The position numbers and the translations under genes are program-made. This document shows, in pieces, positions 46,223 through 55,418 of a DNA stretch of 64,000 nt. A model generated the notes under the pieces. The model had not been told where the DNA came from. It saw only the letters and a program-made list of their open reading frames with translations, and did no database searches. The DNA is taken from positions 124,001 to 188,000 of the forward strand of contig NZ_NRCN01000001.1 in NCBI RefSeq assembly GCF_003130255.1, given 5' to 3'. Source of the DNA: Aggregatibacter kilianii. Lineage in GTDB: Bacteria > Pseudomonadota > Gammaproteobacteria > Enterobacterales > Pasteurellaceae. Each line of letters starts with the position of its first letter. The first letter of the stretch is position 1.

Positions 46223-48994
46223 TTATTTCTCCTGTTTCTTGAGTAACCACACCGAGCCGAAGAAATACACGGCATAAATCGTGAGTAATACACCGTAACC
46301 GGTGAGAAAATCGGTAAATCCCAACCCTTTGGTGAAACCGCCTAAACTAACCAATAGGAACCAATAACCCGGGAAGAGTTGAGCAATAAAATAAATATGT
46401 TCAGGTAATGTAGAGGTTGGGTAGAGCATGCTGGAGAAGTTCATCGTTGGCACGATAATAATAATTGCCGTGGCAAAAATGGCAGCGATTTGGGATTTTA
46501 CAAAGCTGGAAATAAGCAATCCGAAAGCTGTTGAGGCGGCAATCGCCAATATGGCCCCCAAGGTCATTGCCCACATTGAGCCTTTCACGGGGACGTCAAA
46601 AATCACAATAGACAACCACACCATAATTAAATAGCTAACAAAGGCTAAGAGAATATATGGCAGTTGCTTACCAAGCAAAAATTGCAATGTGCCGGCAGGA
46701 GAACCGTATAAATTCATGATGGAACCGATTTCTTTTTCACGCACCACGCCCAACGCGGTCATCATCGACGGAATCAACATCATGGCGAGCATAATGACAC
46801 CCGGTGTCATGGCAAAAATACTCTTAAAATCTTGGTTATAGACAAAACGCGTTGCTAAAAGGCGATTATCAGAAATGGAAATATTTTCTTTTTTTAAGGT
46901 TTCCTGCGCGTATTGGGTGAGCACACCAATCACCGAACCTCTTAAATTTTCCGCGGTAATGGGAAACGCGCCGTCAATAAAGAATCCGACTTCCGGCATT
47001 TGTTGGCTTAACAGTTTTTTGCCAAAATCAGGCGGAATTTCAATCACCAGTTTTACTTTGGAAGATTGCAATAGAGAATTGATTTCAGCCGCCGAATGAA
47101 TATCCGGTTGACGTACAAAATAGCGGGAACCATCAAAATATTCCATAAAACGGCGACTTTCCACGCTGTTGTCATAATCCAACACCGTAAATTTTGAGGG
47201 ATGTATATCAAAAGAAATACTGGATGCCATGCTAAATAACATGATAACCGGGCCGAACAACGCAAAAAACAGACGAATTTTATCCCGTAATAATTCTTTG
47301 CCTTCCTGCGCAGCAAAGGTCCACACCAAAGACCACCATGTGCAACCCCCTTTTCTCGGCTTCGTTGCAAAAACATTTTTAAAATCGACCGCACTTTTAT
47401 CTGCCATCTTTTCCGTTATTTGTTCCGTTAAGGCAGAGTGTTCCGTAATATCATCTGCCTGTTCTTCCAAATAAAGAATAAAGGCTTCTTCCAATGTCGG
47501 CGCGTGTTTGCCAACACGCAACTCTTCCGGTGCTCCCACCGCCAACACACGTCCGCGATGCATAAAAGAAATGCGATCACAACGTGCGGCCTCGTTCATA
47601 AAATGCGTTGTTACAAAAATGGTGATGCCATCTTCACGTGAAAGTGCAATCAGATATTCCCAAAACATATCTCGCGCAGCCGGATCTACACCGGAGGTGG
47701 GTTCATCTAAAATCAGCACTTCAGGTTTATGTAAACAGGCGGCGGCCAGTTGGAGACGTTGACGAATACCAAGAGGTAACGACGTCGGGTATTCATCGGC
47801 GAGGTGGGTTAAATCAAATTGGCTCATCGCCGACTTCACATAATCCGCCCGTTGCGCGCGCGGAATATGATATAACTTGGCGTGTAATTCCAAATTTTGA
47901 TACACCGTTAATTCTTCATACAACGAAAATGCTTGCGACATATAACCCACCCGTTTTCGGGTATCGATGTTGCTAGCATCAATGGGCTGACCAAGTAACG
48001 TAGCCTTACCCTCCGTCGGTTCCAGCAAGCCTGTAAGCATTTTCATGGTAGTGGATTTGCCACAACCGTTAGAACCTAAAAAACCAAAAATTTCGCCTTT
48101 CGGAATGGTGAAAGTCACATTATCTACAGAAATAAAATCACCGAATTTTTTGGTTAATCCCCTGGCGATAATCACCGGCGGTTCATTGGAAATGGGTTGG
48201 AACGGAGGAATCCGTAAGCCATTTTCCGCCCCACGTTTTTCCGGCGGTAATAATTTGATGTAAGCCTCTTCCAGATTATGACTTTGTGTCTCTTGAATAA
48301 GCTGTTGGGTTGGTTGATTAGTAATCAATTTGCCGTCATCCATGGCTAAAATGCGTTCAAAACGTTCCGCTTCATCAATATAAGCTGTGGCAACGATGAC
48401 CGTCATGCCGTCTTTTTCATGTTCATGTCGTAAATCGTCCACCAATTGCCAGAATTGACGACGGGAGAGTGGATCAACGCCGGTGGTAGGTTCATCTAGA
48501 ATCAGTAAATCGGGGCTATGTACCAAGGCGCAACATAAACTCAGTTTTTGTTTCATACCCCCGGAGAGTTTTCCCGCCGCCCGATCGGCAAAAGGCGCGA
48601 GCCCCGTGGCATTAAGCAGGCGCTGGATACGTGCTTTGCGTTGTGGTTTGGTTAAGCCGAACAGACGAGCATGAAAATCAATGTTTTCATAAATAGACAG
48701 GGTGAGATAGAGGTTTTTCCCCAACCCCTGAGGCATAAACGCAATTTTGTGGGAAAGCTCGTCACGGGCTTTTTTCTCGGCGACATTTAAATCAAACACC
48801 CGAACGGTCCCCGTCTGGATGATTTTCACCCCGGCAATCAGGGAGAGCAGGGTAGATTTGCCAACCCCGTCAGGGCCGATTAACCCTACGGTCGCCCCGC
48901 GTGGAATTTGCAGGCTAAGGTCATAAAGTGCGGTCGTTTTTCCGTATAAATGTGAGACATGTTCAACCGCAACGGCAAAAGAGGAAGCGCTCAT
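46223..48994 (-). CDS. Fused ABC transporter: two ATPase domains plus ABC-2 permease (RbbA/YhiH type)
   Basis: One 923-residue chain contains two ATPase domains and a membrane domain. ATPase 1: Walker A GPDGVGKST at 40-48 and signature LSGGMKQK near 146. ATPase 2 (about 275-510): Walker A GSNGCGKST and Walker B LILDEPTSGVD, but the signature reads LPLGIRQ. The C-terminal third has six helices with a large periplasmic loop. E. coli YhiH/RbbA has the same layout and neighbours (yhiI, yhhJ); RbbA was also linked to ribosomes, but the operon here indicates export. Confidence 0.9.
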   Translation of the reverse strand: MSASSFAVAVEHVSHLYGKTTALYDLSLQIPRGATVGLIGPDGVGKSTLLSLIAGVKIIQTGTVRVFDLNVAEKKARDELSHKIAFMPQGLGKNLYLTLSIYENIDFHARLFGLTKPQRKARIQRLLNATGLAPFADRAAGKLSGGMKQKLSLCCALVHSPDLLILDEPTTGVDPLSRRQFWQLVDDLRHEHEKDGMTVIVATAYIDEAERFERILAMDDGKLITNQPTQQLIQETQSHNLEEAYIKLLPPEKRGAENGLRIPPFQPISNEPPVIIARGLTKKFGDFISVDNVTFTIPKGEIFGFLGSNGCGKSTTMKMLTGLLEPTEGKATLLGQPIDASNIDTRKRVGYMSQAFSLYEELTVYQNLELHAKLYHIPRAQRADYVKSAMSQFDLTHLADEYPTSLPLGIRQRLQLAAACLHKPEVLILDEPTSGVDPAARDMFWEYLIALSREDGITIFVTTHFMNEAARCDRISFMHRGRVLAVGAPEELRVGKHAPTLEEAFILYLEEQADDITEHSALTEQITEKMADKSAVDFKNVFATKPRKGGCTWWSLVWTFAAQEGKELLRDKIRLFFALFGPVIMLFSMASSISFDIHPSKFTVLDYDNSVESRRFMEYFDGSRYFVRQPDIHSAAEINSLLQSSKVKLVIEIPPDFGKKLLSQQMPEVGFFIDGAFPITAENLRGSVIGVLTQYAQETLKKENISISDNRLLATRFVYNQDFKSIFAMTPGVIMLAMMLIPSMMTALGVVREKEIGSIMNLYGSPAGTLQFLLGKQLPYILLAFVSYLIMVWLSIVIFDVPVKGSMWAMTLGAILAIAASTAFGLLISSFVKSQIAAIFATAIIIIVPTMNFSSMLYPTSTLPEHIYFIAQLFPGYWFLLVSLGGFTKGLGFTDFLTGYGVLLTIYAVYFFGSVWLLKKQEK

Positions 48995-49005
48995 CGTTAT
49001 TCACC

Positions 49006-49983
49006 TTACGGAAGTTTTACGGTTAACCATTCCGGCCATTGCACCTGCGGATCATATTTCACATAGCCTAATGCCGTCATGCCCCCTTTTAACAATCCGT
49101 TATATTTCAGTGCAATTTCTACGGGAATCTGTAATTTCACCTTAAACATCAACTTGGCGCGTTCTTCCGTAGTTTCTACCGATTTTGGGGTGAATTGTGC
49201 ATTGTTGGCAATGAAACTAATGTTGGCGGGAAATACGGCGTCAATGCCGTCAACGACAATGCGGGCATCATCGCCGATGTTAAGTTGATTCATTTGATTG
49301 GCGGCAAGAAACACATTGATATAGCTATCGCTCGGGTCAAGTAAACTCACCACCTTGCCACCCGGGCCCAATACATTCCCCACGTCGGCAACTTGATATT
49401 CCACCCGCCCATCTTTCGGCGCTTTAATAATCATATCCGCATTTTGCGATTCGGCTTTCGCTAATTGCGCTTGCGCCAACAACACGGCAGCTTCGGCCTC
49501 CGCTTTAGCGGCTTGCACTGTATTAACGGCGGCAACAGCTGCATGATAAGACGCTTGACGACGCTCTAACTCACTGGCAGAAACAAGATTATCCCGACGC
49601 AATTTCACGGCGTTATCCAATTCCAATTTAGCCACTTTCATCTGTTGTTCGCGCGCTTCAATTTCGGCTAAAGCGCGCTTGACGCGATCTTCTGCTTGCG
49701 TTTTCTGTGCGACCGCCGCCTCAACTTGAGTACGGGAAATATCGGAAGAAAGGCGTGCTAAATCTTGACCGGCTTTTACTTTCTCGCCTTCCTGCACCCA
49801 AATAGCTTCCACCCGCCCGGCATAAAGGGTAGCCACATCCAATCGTTTTAATTCTAGCCGCCCGTTAATACCACTAATGCCAACCAATTCATCCGCTTGT
49901 AATTGCTGATTCTTCCAAACTGCAAAACTCGCGGCGCCAATAACGCCTAAACCTAAAATGACATATTTTATTTTCATATCCAT
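49006..49983 (-). CDS. HlyD-family membrane fusion protein (YhiI-like)
   Basis: Periplasmic adaptor that connects the ABC pump to the outer membrane channel. The protein of about 325 residues has an N-terminal anchor (YVILGLGVIGAASFAVW), a biotinyl-lipoyl-like half, a long coiled-coil hairpin rich in alanine, glutamate and lysine (about 85-185), the second lipoyl half (IIKAPKDGRVEYQVADVGN near 192) and a beta-barrel domain. ATG codons lie at 49983 and 49977; the second is better placed after AAAGGA. First gene of the set, divergent from the TetR gene. Confidence 0.9.
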   Translation of the reverse strand: MDMKIKYVILGLGVIGAASFAVWKNQQLQADELVGISGINGRLELKRLDVATLYAGRVEAIWVQEGEKVKAGQDLARLSSDISRTQVEAAVAQKTQAEDRVKRALAEIEAREQQMKVAKLELDNAVKLRRDNLVSASELERRQASYHAAVAAVNTVQAAKAEAEAAVLLAQAQLAKAESQNADMIIKAPKDGRVEYQVADVGNVLGPGGKVVSLLDPSDSYINVFLAANQMNQLNIGDDARIVVDGIDAVFPANISFIANNAQFTPKSVETTEERAKLMFKVKLQIPVEIALKYNGLLKGGMTALGYVKYDPQVQWPEWLTVKLP

Positions 49984-50051
49984 ATCCTTTTTATTTATAG
50001 GCTTATGTTTTGATTATAGTGAACGAACAAAAATCGCTCAACCACCAAAAA

Positions 50052-50066
50052 GCGACAATTTGTTGC
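50052..50066. promoter_or_regulatory. Candidate operator between efflux operon and TetR gene
   Basis: GCGACAATTTGTTGC is a 15-bp palindrome around a central T with one mismatched pair. It sits in the 140-bp divergent promoter region where a TetR-type repressor would bind to control both itself and the pump. Assignment is inference from symmetry and position. Confidence 0.45.
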
Positions 50067-50123
50067 TTAAATAGCTAAAAAGCAGTAATTTTTGACTTAT
50101 TTTTCAAATTTGGAAGGCATTTT

Positions 50124-50681
50124 ATGAATAATCAAGATGTGAGGGTTATTAAAACCAACAATTTAATTCGCACTGCATTTTTAGCGTTATTGGCAGAAAA
50201 AGGCTTTCACGCCATGACAGTGCAGGATATTTTGGATAGAGCACAGATTAATCGTTCTACTTTTTATAAGCATTTTTCCAACAAAAACGAAGTGGCGAAA
50301 GTCTTGGTAGAAGAGCTTATGGCCTTAGTGAAAGAGCGATTAAAACAACGTTTTTCTATACCGACCAAAGAATTTATCGATAGCAATCGACCGATTTTTG
50401 AGCAGTACCATCAACTGATTTACCTCATCGGCCAAATCGAAACACCAAAAATTCATTTATATAATGACATTCATAAAATAGTAAAAGAAAAATATATTGA
50501 ACATTTGAAAACAGAAAATGTGTCCGCTGAAGAGGATTTAGATTTCCAAGGTCACCTGTTCGCAACAATTACACTTGGCATGATGAGATACATTATTGAA
50601 AAAGGGGAAATGCCACAGGGAGATGCATTAATACACAACGTGAACGTGGTATTTGACCAGTTTGTTATTAGGACTGAGTAA
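50124..50681 (+). CDS. TetR-family transcriptional regulator
   Basis: Repressor-type protein of 185 residues. The helix-turn-helix lies at about residues 10-55 (RTAFLALLAEKGFHAMTVQD, then NRSTFYKHFSNKNEVAKVL), typical of TetR. The C-terminal ligand-binding region is all-helical and not diagnostic. It is divergent from the HlyD-ABC-NodT operon and most likely represses it in the absence of an exported substrate, which is unknown. Confidence 0.9.
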   Translation: MNNQDVRVIKTNNLIRTAFLALLAEKGFHAMTVQDILDRAQINRSTFYKHFSNKNEVAKVLVEELMALVKERLKQRFSIPTKEFIDSNRPIFEQYHQLIYLIGQIETPKIHLYNDIHKIVKEKYIEHLKTENVSAEEDLDFQGHLFATITLGMMRYIIEKGEMPQGDALIHNVNVVFDQFVIRTE

Positions 50682-50728
50682 AACGTTGAGAAAAAACACC
50701 GCACTTTTATAGAAGAAAATATATAAAA

Positions 50729-50760
50729 AAACAACCGCACTTTTTCAAGTACGGTTGTTT
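50729..50760 (-). terminator. Terminator of mop containing an uptake signal
   Basis: AAACAACCGCACTT, a four-base loop and AAGTACGGTTGTTT pair over 14 bases with one mismatch; the minus strand continues with TTTTTTT. One arm carries a perfect USS and the other a degenerate copy, so the terminator looks derived from a USS pair. Confidence 0.8.
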
Positions 50761-50790
50761 CGTTATTTAAATAAGTAAATAAGCGAGTAA

Positions 50791-51000
50791 TTATTCTACG
50801 CCAACCATAACGGAAGTCGCTTTGATAATTGCATAAGCTTCTTTGCCTACGGCTAAACCTAACTCTTTTACCGCTTCAAGAGAAATGGTAGAAGAGATAA
50901 TGTTGCCGCCACCGATATCAAGGTGAACAATCGCGTTTACAGAACCGCTTTCGATTGAAACTACTTTACCTTTTAATTGGTTTCTTGCACTAATTTTCAT
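50791..51000 (-). CDS. mop: Molybdopterin/molybdate-binding protein Mop
   Basis: Single Mop (TOBE-type) domain protein of 69 residues, start MKISARNQLKGKVVSIE, with the family core VNAIVHLDIGGGNIISSTIS. Such proteins form hexamers that bind molybdate in the cytoplasm. The start at 51000 follows AAGGAA. It lies 85 bp after molA and probably belongs to the same metal-handling unit, with its own or read-through expression. Confidence 0.92.
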   Translation of the reverse strand: MKISARNQLKGKVVSIESGSVNAIVHLDIGGGNIISSTISLEAVKELGLAVGKEAYAIIKATSVMVGVE

Positions 51001-51085
51001 AGAAATTTCCTTGTGTTGATGCCTAAAAAAGTAGGTGGATGAAAAAGAGACTACATTTTATCGATAATGACAATAAAAACAGATA

Positions 51086-52201
51086 CTACTTAAGAGGTGA
51101 TAGCCCTTTTAAGATTTGCTCAGCATTTTCTTTACTTAACGCATAACCGTAATACTTTTTATAAAACTCCTGTGTTTTAGTAACCATATCCACATCAGCA
51201 AAGCGTTCCGGGTGGAATAATTGTGCGGCCCACAAAATTTGTAACGCTTCTTCTGCGCTGTAACGATCCCATGGGAAAGTACCGGTCGGGTTGGCATAAA
51301 TGCGATTATTTTTCACCGCACTGATAGACTGCCAACTCGGATCCGCTTTGATTTTCTCAATGGCAGCTTGGGATTTATTGCCGCTGCTGCCGATGATAAT
51401 CACATCTGGGTTGGCTTGCACAATGGATTCCATAGTGACAGTGACCATATTGGCTTCGTCCGGTAACACGCTTTTTCCGCCTGCCATTCTAATCCATTCT
51501 CCGATCATAGATTTTCCGCCGTCAATCTTAAGTAAATCAGAGCCGTTAGTGATGTGCAATACGGTCGGACGTTGTTTTTCCTTCACGTCCTTAATACGTG
51601 ATTCTACAAATCGAATATTACCTTCTAGTTCTTTGATGTAACTTTTCGCTACTTTAGGCGCTTTGTCTCCTAAAACCTCAGCAGTGATGCGCACAGTTTT
51701 CTTTAAGCCCTCAAAATCTTGAAAACTCACGTGTACGCCTTTTAAACCGGCTTTCTTAACTTCATTTAACATAGATTTTTTCGACAACAACACGGCATCC
51801 GGCTTTTGTGATAACAATTCTTCCACTTGAATAGTTTCGCCGTTGGTTAACACCGGCACTTTTTTAATATTTGGATAGACTTCTCTGAACCAAGGATTCG
51901 CCGCAATGGCAGTGGTCGTTGCGACTAATTTGTCGGCACCACCTAATAACAACACAATTTGGTTATTGGCATGCCAAAGATCGGCGACGCGTTCCACGCG
52001 ATCAGCGAGTTCCACTTGGTTTCCTTCCACATCGGTAATCATTTTCGCCTGTGCGGAAAATGCCAACATAGTAGCAGCAAAAAGTGCGGTTACAAAAAAC
52101 ACTGTTTTTTGAACGTTGGCTTTGCCAACGGCCCCGATAGGGGTGAACAAGTTTGTATGCAAACTTGTGAATAATTTTAGGGAAGTTTTTTTCAGGGTCA
52201 T
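51086..52201 (-). CDS. molA: Molybdate/tungstate-binding protein MolA
   Basis: Periplasmic binding protein of the class III (siderophore/B12-like) fold. Its close relative in H. influenzae binds molybdate and tungstate; the adjacent mop gene supports this rather than iron chelate. The 371-residue precursor has a signal core VFFVTALFAATMLAFSAQA at residues about 34-52, preceded by an unusually long polar region encoded by stacked palindromes (52116-52169). Parts such as DAVLLSKKSM and NPDVIIIGSSG fit the family. Third gene of molBCA. Confidence 0.88.
   Translation of the reverse strand: MTLKKTSLKLFTSLHTNLFTPIGAVGKANVQKTVFFVTALFAATMLAFSAQAKMITDVEGNQVELADRVERVADLWHANNQIVLLLGGADKLVATTTAIAANPWFREVYPNIKKVPVLTNGETIQVEELLSQKPDAVLLSKKSMLNEVKKAGLKGVHVSFQDFEGLKKTVRITAEVLGDKAPKVAKSYIKELEGNIRFVESRIKDVKEKQRPTVLHITNGSDLLKIDGGKSMIGEWIRMAGGKSVLPDEANMVTVTMESIVQANPDVIIIGSSGNKSQAAIEKIKADPSWQSISAVKNNRIYANPTGTFPWDRYSAEEALQILWAAQLFHPERFADVDMVTKTQEFYKKYYGYALSKENAEQILKGLSPLK
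52116..52169. repeat. Stacked palindromes inside the molA signal region
   Basis: Three perfect hairpins lie side by side: GTTGGC-TTT-GCCAAC (52116-52130), CCCC-GATA-GGGG (52133-52144) and ACAAGTTTG-TATG-CAAACTTGT (52148-52169). They encode residues 11-29 of MolA in frame, between the initiator segment MTLKKTSLKL and the hydrophobic signal core. This looks like an inserted palindromic element. Confidence 0.7.
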
Positions 52202-52213
52202 AAATATGTCCTC

Positions 52214-53002
52214 TTAAATATGCGTGATAGCACAGATTTTACGCCGTAATTCAGATACGTCAATTAAACGCAAATCCGTTTGATAAAGTTCTCGCAGATT
52301 ATCTTCCGTGAGAATGTCTTGGGTTAAACCACAGTGCAATTTTCCTTGGGTATTCAAAATGGCCACTTTGCTGTTCGTGATCACATCATGCAAAAGCATC
52401 GGGTGATCGGGATTATGAGTGGTCATAATGATGGAAAATTGCTGATGGGATAAATTCTTAATCAGGCTCAAGGTTTTAAATACATTGCCGTAATCTAGGG
52501 CAGACGTCGGCTCATCAAACAAAATCAGTTGTGGCTGTTGCACTAGAATTTTAGCTAAATTCACTAATTGCTTTTCGCCGCCGCTCATTTGCATATAAAT
52601 TTTGTCGGCAAAATGACTAATACCCAGTTGCGCTAACGCTTGTTCTGCCAAGTGATAATCTTCTTCGCTCGGTTTGCCGAATAAGCCTAGATGCGCGGCA
52701 CGCCCCAATACTACATAATCCAACACCTTGTATTGATACGTTTGCGGTGAATGTTGCGATACATAAGCTACTTGGCGGGCGATTTGCCTACCGGAAAACG
52801 TTTTGATTTCCGCATTATTTAAATAAATTTCGCCCCGTTGTGGTGTAAGCAACCCTGCAATACAGTTCAGTAACGTTGATTTTCCGCGTCCGTTGGCACC
52901 AAGAATAGTCATCAATTCGCCTTTTTGGAGGATTAAATCAATACCGTTTAAAAGCGGAACATGACGTTGATGTTGAAAATAAAGTTGGTTGATTTTTAAC
53001 AT
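52214..53002 (-). CDS. molC: Molybdate ABC transporter ATP-binding protein MolC
   Basis: ATPase of the MolBCA importer, 262 residues, of the Fe-siderophore/B12 subfamily. Walker A GANGRGKST near residue 36, signature MSGGEKQLVNLA near 135 and Walker B LILFDEPTSALD near 155 are all present. The ribosome site AAGGAG precedes the ATG at 53002. It lies 9 bp after molB and 12 bp before molA. By sequence alone an iron-chelate role is possible; synteny with mop and MolA points to molybdate. Confidence 0.9.
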   Translation of the reverse strand: MLKINQLYFQHQRHVPLLNGIDLILQKGELMTILGANGRGKSTLLNCIAGLLTPQRGEIYLNNAEIKTFSGRQIARQVAYVSQHSPQTYQYKVLDYVVLGRAAHLGLFGKPSEEDYHLAEQALAQLGISHFADKIYMQMSGGEKQLVNLAKILVQQPQLILFDEPTSALDYGNVFKTLSLIKNLSHQQFSIIMTTHNPDHPMLLHDVITNSKVAILNTQGKLHCGLTQDILTEDNLRELYQTDLRLIDVSELRRKICAITHI

Positions 53003-53011
53003 ATCAGCTCC

Positions 53012-53998
53012 TTATTCCGCGACTTTTTGTTTTACTAATACCCAAGCAAAGAACGGCGCGCCAATAAAGCCTGTGAGAATGCCAAGCGGAATTTCTTGGG
53101 TATATAAGTTGCGGGCCAAGGTGTCGATAACCAATAAGAAAATGGCGCCGATCAGCGCGGAAAGCGGTAGGGTGCGAAGGTTATTGTCGCCAATAAACAT
53201 ACGCGCCAAATGCGGAATAATGAGACCAATCCAACCAATCGTACCACTTAAACAGACCGCAGAGGCGGTAAGCAAAGTGGCAAAAATCACCATCAGGTTA
53301 CGTTCCAAACGAATGTTGGCGCCGATCAATTTCGCCTCCCTATCACCTAATGACAACACATTAATGCGCCAACGCATCATTAATAACGCGCCGGTAGTCA
53401 GCAAAATCATCGGTGAAAGCAGGCTCAGATTTTTGTAATCCACTTTGGTCAAACTCCCCATTTGCCAATACACGATATCGGCAAGTTGGGTTTCCGGATC
53501 GGCAAGATATTTAATTAAGCCAAGGCAAGCCATCATAAACCCAGCAATGATAATGCCCGACAACACAAGAACAATCGTAGAATCACGGCGTACCAATTTA
53601 GGCAAACTCACGGTCATTAGCACCGCAATCAATCCGCCTATAAACGCCAAACCTTGAATAACAAACAATCCCAAACCTAATAAAATGGCAACAGCCGCAC
53701 CAACACAAGCACCGCCGGAAACGCCCAGTAAATCGGGCGACACCAACGGATTGCGGAAAATCCCCTGAAACGTTGCGCCTGCCACCGCAAGCGCAGAGCC
53801 TACTAAAATGGCGGCAAGAATGCGAGGTAATCGGAGGTTGAAAATGATGTTGTTTTGCACATCATTGCTATTATTGCCTAGTAACGTTTGAATCACATTT
53901 TCAACAGGAATGGCAAAGCGCCCCCATGACAAAGAAAACAAAGCAAGCCCGAAAAGCAATAAAATAAGTAAGATAAAAATCAGTGTGTTTTTATTCAT
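53012..53998 (-). CDS. molB: Molybdate ABC transporter permease MolB
   Basis: Inner membrane permease of 328 residues with about ten helices, of the BtuC/FecCD type. Family landmarks are GATFQGIFRNPLVSPDLLGVSGGA near residue 75 and GTIGWIGLIIPHLARMFIGDNNLRTLPLSALIGA near 245, the coupling-helix region. It is the first gene of the operon. An AT-rich region with several TATATA elements and a ModE-like half-site lies upstream. Confidence 0.9.
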   Translation of the reverse strand: MNKNTLIFILLILLLFGLALFSLSWGRFAIPVENVIQTLLGNNSNDVQNNIIFNLRLPRILAAILVGSALAVAGATFQGIFRNPLVSPDLLGVSGGACVGAAVAILLGLGLFVIQGLAFIGGLIAVLMTVSLPKLVRRDSTIVLVLSGIIIAGFMMACLGLIKYLADPETQLADIVYWQMGSLTKVDYKNLSLLSPMILLTTGALLMMRWRINVLSLGDREAKLIGANIRLERNLMVIFATLLTASAVCLSGTIGWIGLIIPHLARMFIGDNNLRTLPLSALIGAIFLLVIDTLARNLYTQEIPLGILTGFIGAPFFAWVLVKQKVAE

Positions 53999-54067
53999 TG
54001 GGAAAGTGCGGTTGGTTTTCGATGTGTTTCATTATATATGAAACTATATATATCTTTGTAATTTATT

Positions 54068-54078
54068 TTATATAGCGA
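54068..54078 (-). promoter_or_regulatory. Possible ModE half-site upstream of molB
   Basis: On the minus strand TCGCTATATAA resembles the left half of ModE sites (TCGTTATAT type). A second half (TACA) lies two bases further away than in the E. coli modA operator, so the match is partial. It lies 70-80 bp before the molB start. Confidence 0.3.
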
Positions 54079-54107
54079 AAATAAGTAGGGAAGTCAAAAA
54101 TACTTGG

Positions 54108-54157
54108 AAAACTGACCGCACTTTTGTTTTTAATAGATAAAAAGTGCGGTCAGTTTT
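54108..54157. repeat. Perfect 18-bp inverted repeat built on two uptake signals
   Basis: AAAACTGACCGCACTTTT at 54108-54125 and its exact complement at 54140-54157 enclose a 14-base loop. The two USS are inside the arms. It lies between the divergently oriented ends of molB promoter and aspC terminator, so it does not end a gene directly; two further USS occur at 54004 and 54213. Confidence 0.75.
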
Positions 54158-54178
54158 AACATTGTTTTTTAGAAAACA

Positions 54179-54206
54179 AAAACGGCATCTATTTCGATGC
54201 CGTTTT
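54179..54206 (-). terminator. Terminator of aspC
   Basis: AAAACGGCATC, a six-base loop and its perfect 11-bp complement; the minus strand continues with TTTTGTTTTC. It lies 21 bp after the aspC stop. Confidence 0.88.
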
Positions 54207-54227
54207 CTTTTTAAGTGCGGTCAAAAA

Positions 54228-55418
54228 TTACAACACTTTAACAATGCTTTCGCATAGATAACGAATGTTGTCTTCAGTGATGCCGGCAACGTTGATACGC
54301 CCTGAACGCACGGCATAAATCGCAAATTCTTCTTTCAAACGATCTACTTGTTCTGCAGTTAAACCGCTAAAAGAGAACATGCCATTTTGGTTAATGATAA
54401 AGCCAAAATCTTGTTGTGCGCCGTATTCTTTAAGTAACTCGACAAAACGGTGACGCATTTTTTTGATTCGGTCGCGCATTTCGGCTAACTCATTTTCCCA
54501 TTCTTGACGTAATTTCGTATCATTCAACACTAATGCCACGGTACTTGCCCCGTGAGAAGACGGGTTAGAGTAGAGGGTACGAATAATGACTTTCACTTGG
54601 GTTAATGCAGTCGCGGCGATATCGGAATTTTCTGCCACCACCGTGAATGCGCCAACGCGTTCGTTGTATAAACCGAAGTTTTTAGAGAAGGAGCTTGCCA
54701 CTAAAAGTTCTTTGTGATTTTTCGCGAAGGCGCGTAAGCCGTAAGCATCTTCTTCTAAACCGTGGGCAAAGCCTTGGTAAGCGAAGTCGAATAATGGCAA
54801 CCAACCTTTTTGTGCGGACATTTCAGCCAGTTTGTCCCATTGTTCCGGTGTTGGGTCGATACCGGTCGGGTTGTGGCAGCAACCGTGAAGTAAAACTAAA
54901 TCGCCTTCACCGGCTTGACTTAAATCCGCAATTAAGTTGTCCCAATCTAAGGCCTTGCGTTCTGCATCATAGTAACGATATTCACGGATGTTGATGCCCA
55001 CCGCTTTGAAAATCGCATTGTGGTTTGGCCACGTTGGTGTGCTGATCCACACATTTTGGCTGTTAGTTTGGCGTTTAACGAACTCTGCGGCAATGCGGAG
55101 CGCACCGGTGCCACCCAAACTTTGTACGGTTCTTGCACGATTGTTTTTCACAATGTCAGAATTGGCGCCGAACAATAATTCTTTGGTGCGTGCGTTGAAA
55201 TCGGCAACACCATCAATCGGCAAATAGTTTTTGGTATTTTCTTGTTCTAATAGGCGTCTTTCCGCTTCTTTTACCGCTTTAACAATCGGGGTATTGCCTT
55301 TGGCGTCTTTATATACGCCGATGCCTAAATTAATCTTGTTACTACGGGTTTCGGATTTAAAAGCTTCCCCTAAACCTAAAATCGGGTCGGCCGGTGCGGC
55401 GACAATATTTTCAAACAT
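54228..55418 (-). CDS. aspC: Aspartate (aromatic) aminotransferase
   Basis: Pyridoxal phosphate enzyme that exchanges amino groups between aspartate and 2-oxoglutarate and may also act on aromatic amino acids. The 396-residue protein begins [20 protein letters not shown], very close to E. coli AspC. The PLP lysine lies in [15 protein letters not shown] near residue 246, and [12 protein letters not shown] near 190 and the substrate-binding arginine in GRINVAG near 375 are present. Single gene with its own terminator. Confidence 0.94.
   Translation of the reverse strand: MFENIVAAPADPILGLGEAFKSETRSNKINLGIGVYKDAKGNTPIVKAVKEAERRLLEQENTKNYLPIDGVADFNARTKELLFGANSDIVKNNRARTVQSLGGTGALRIAAEFVKRQTNSQNVWISTPTWPNHNAIFKAVGINIREYRYYDAERKALDWDNLIADLSQAGEGDLVLLHGCCHNPTGIDPTPEQWDKLAEMSAQKGWLPLFDFAYQGFAHGLEEDAYGLRAFAKNHKELLVASSFSKNFGLYNERVGAFTVVAENSDIAATALTQVKVIIRTLYSNPSSHGASTVALVLNDTKLRQEWENELAEMRDRIKKMRHRFVELLKEYGAQQDFGFIINQNGMFSFSGLTAEQVDRLKEEFAIYAVRSGRINVAGITEDNIRYLCESIVKVL

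Noticed and set aside
46223-48994. Reading the fused ABC protein as a ribosome-associated ATPase (RbbA)
   Set aside because: The operon with an HlyD adaptor, a second permease and an outer membrane lipoprotein fits export much better.
51086-53998. Iron-siderophore or B12 importer
   Set aside because: The fold alone allows it, but the order molB-molC-molA, the similarity to the H. influenzae molybdate system and the adjacent mop favour molybdate.
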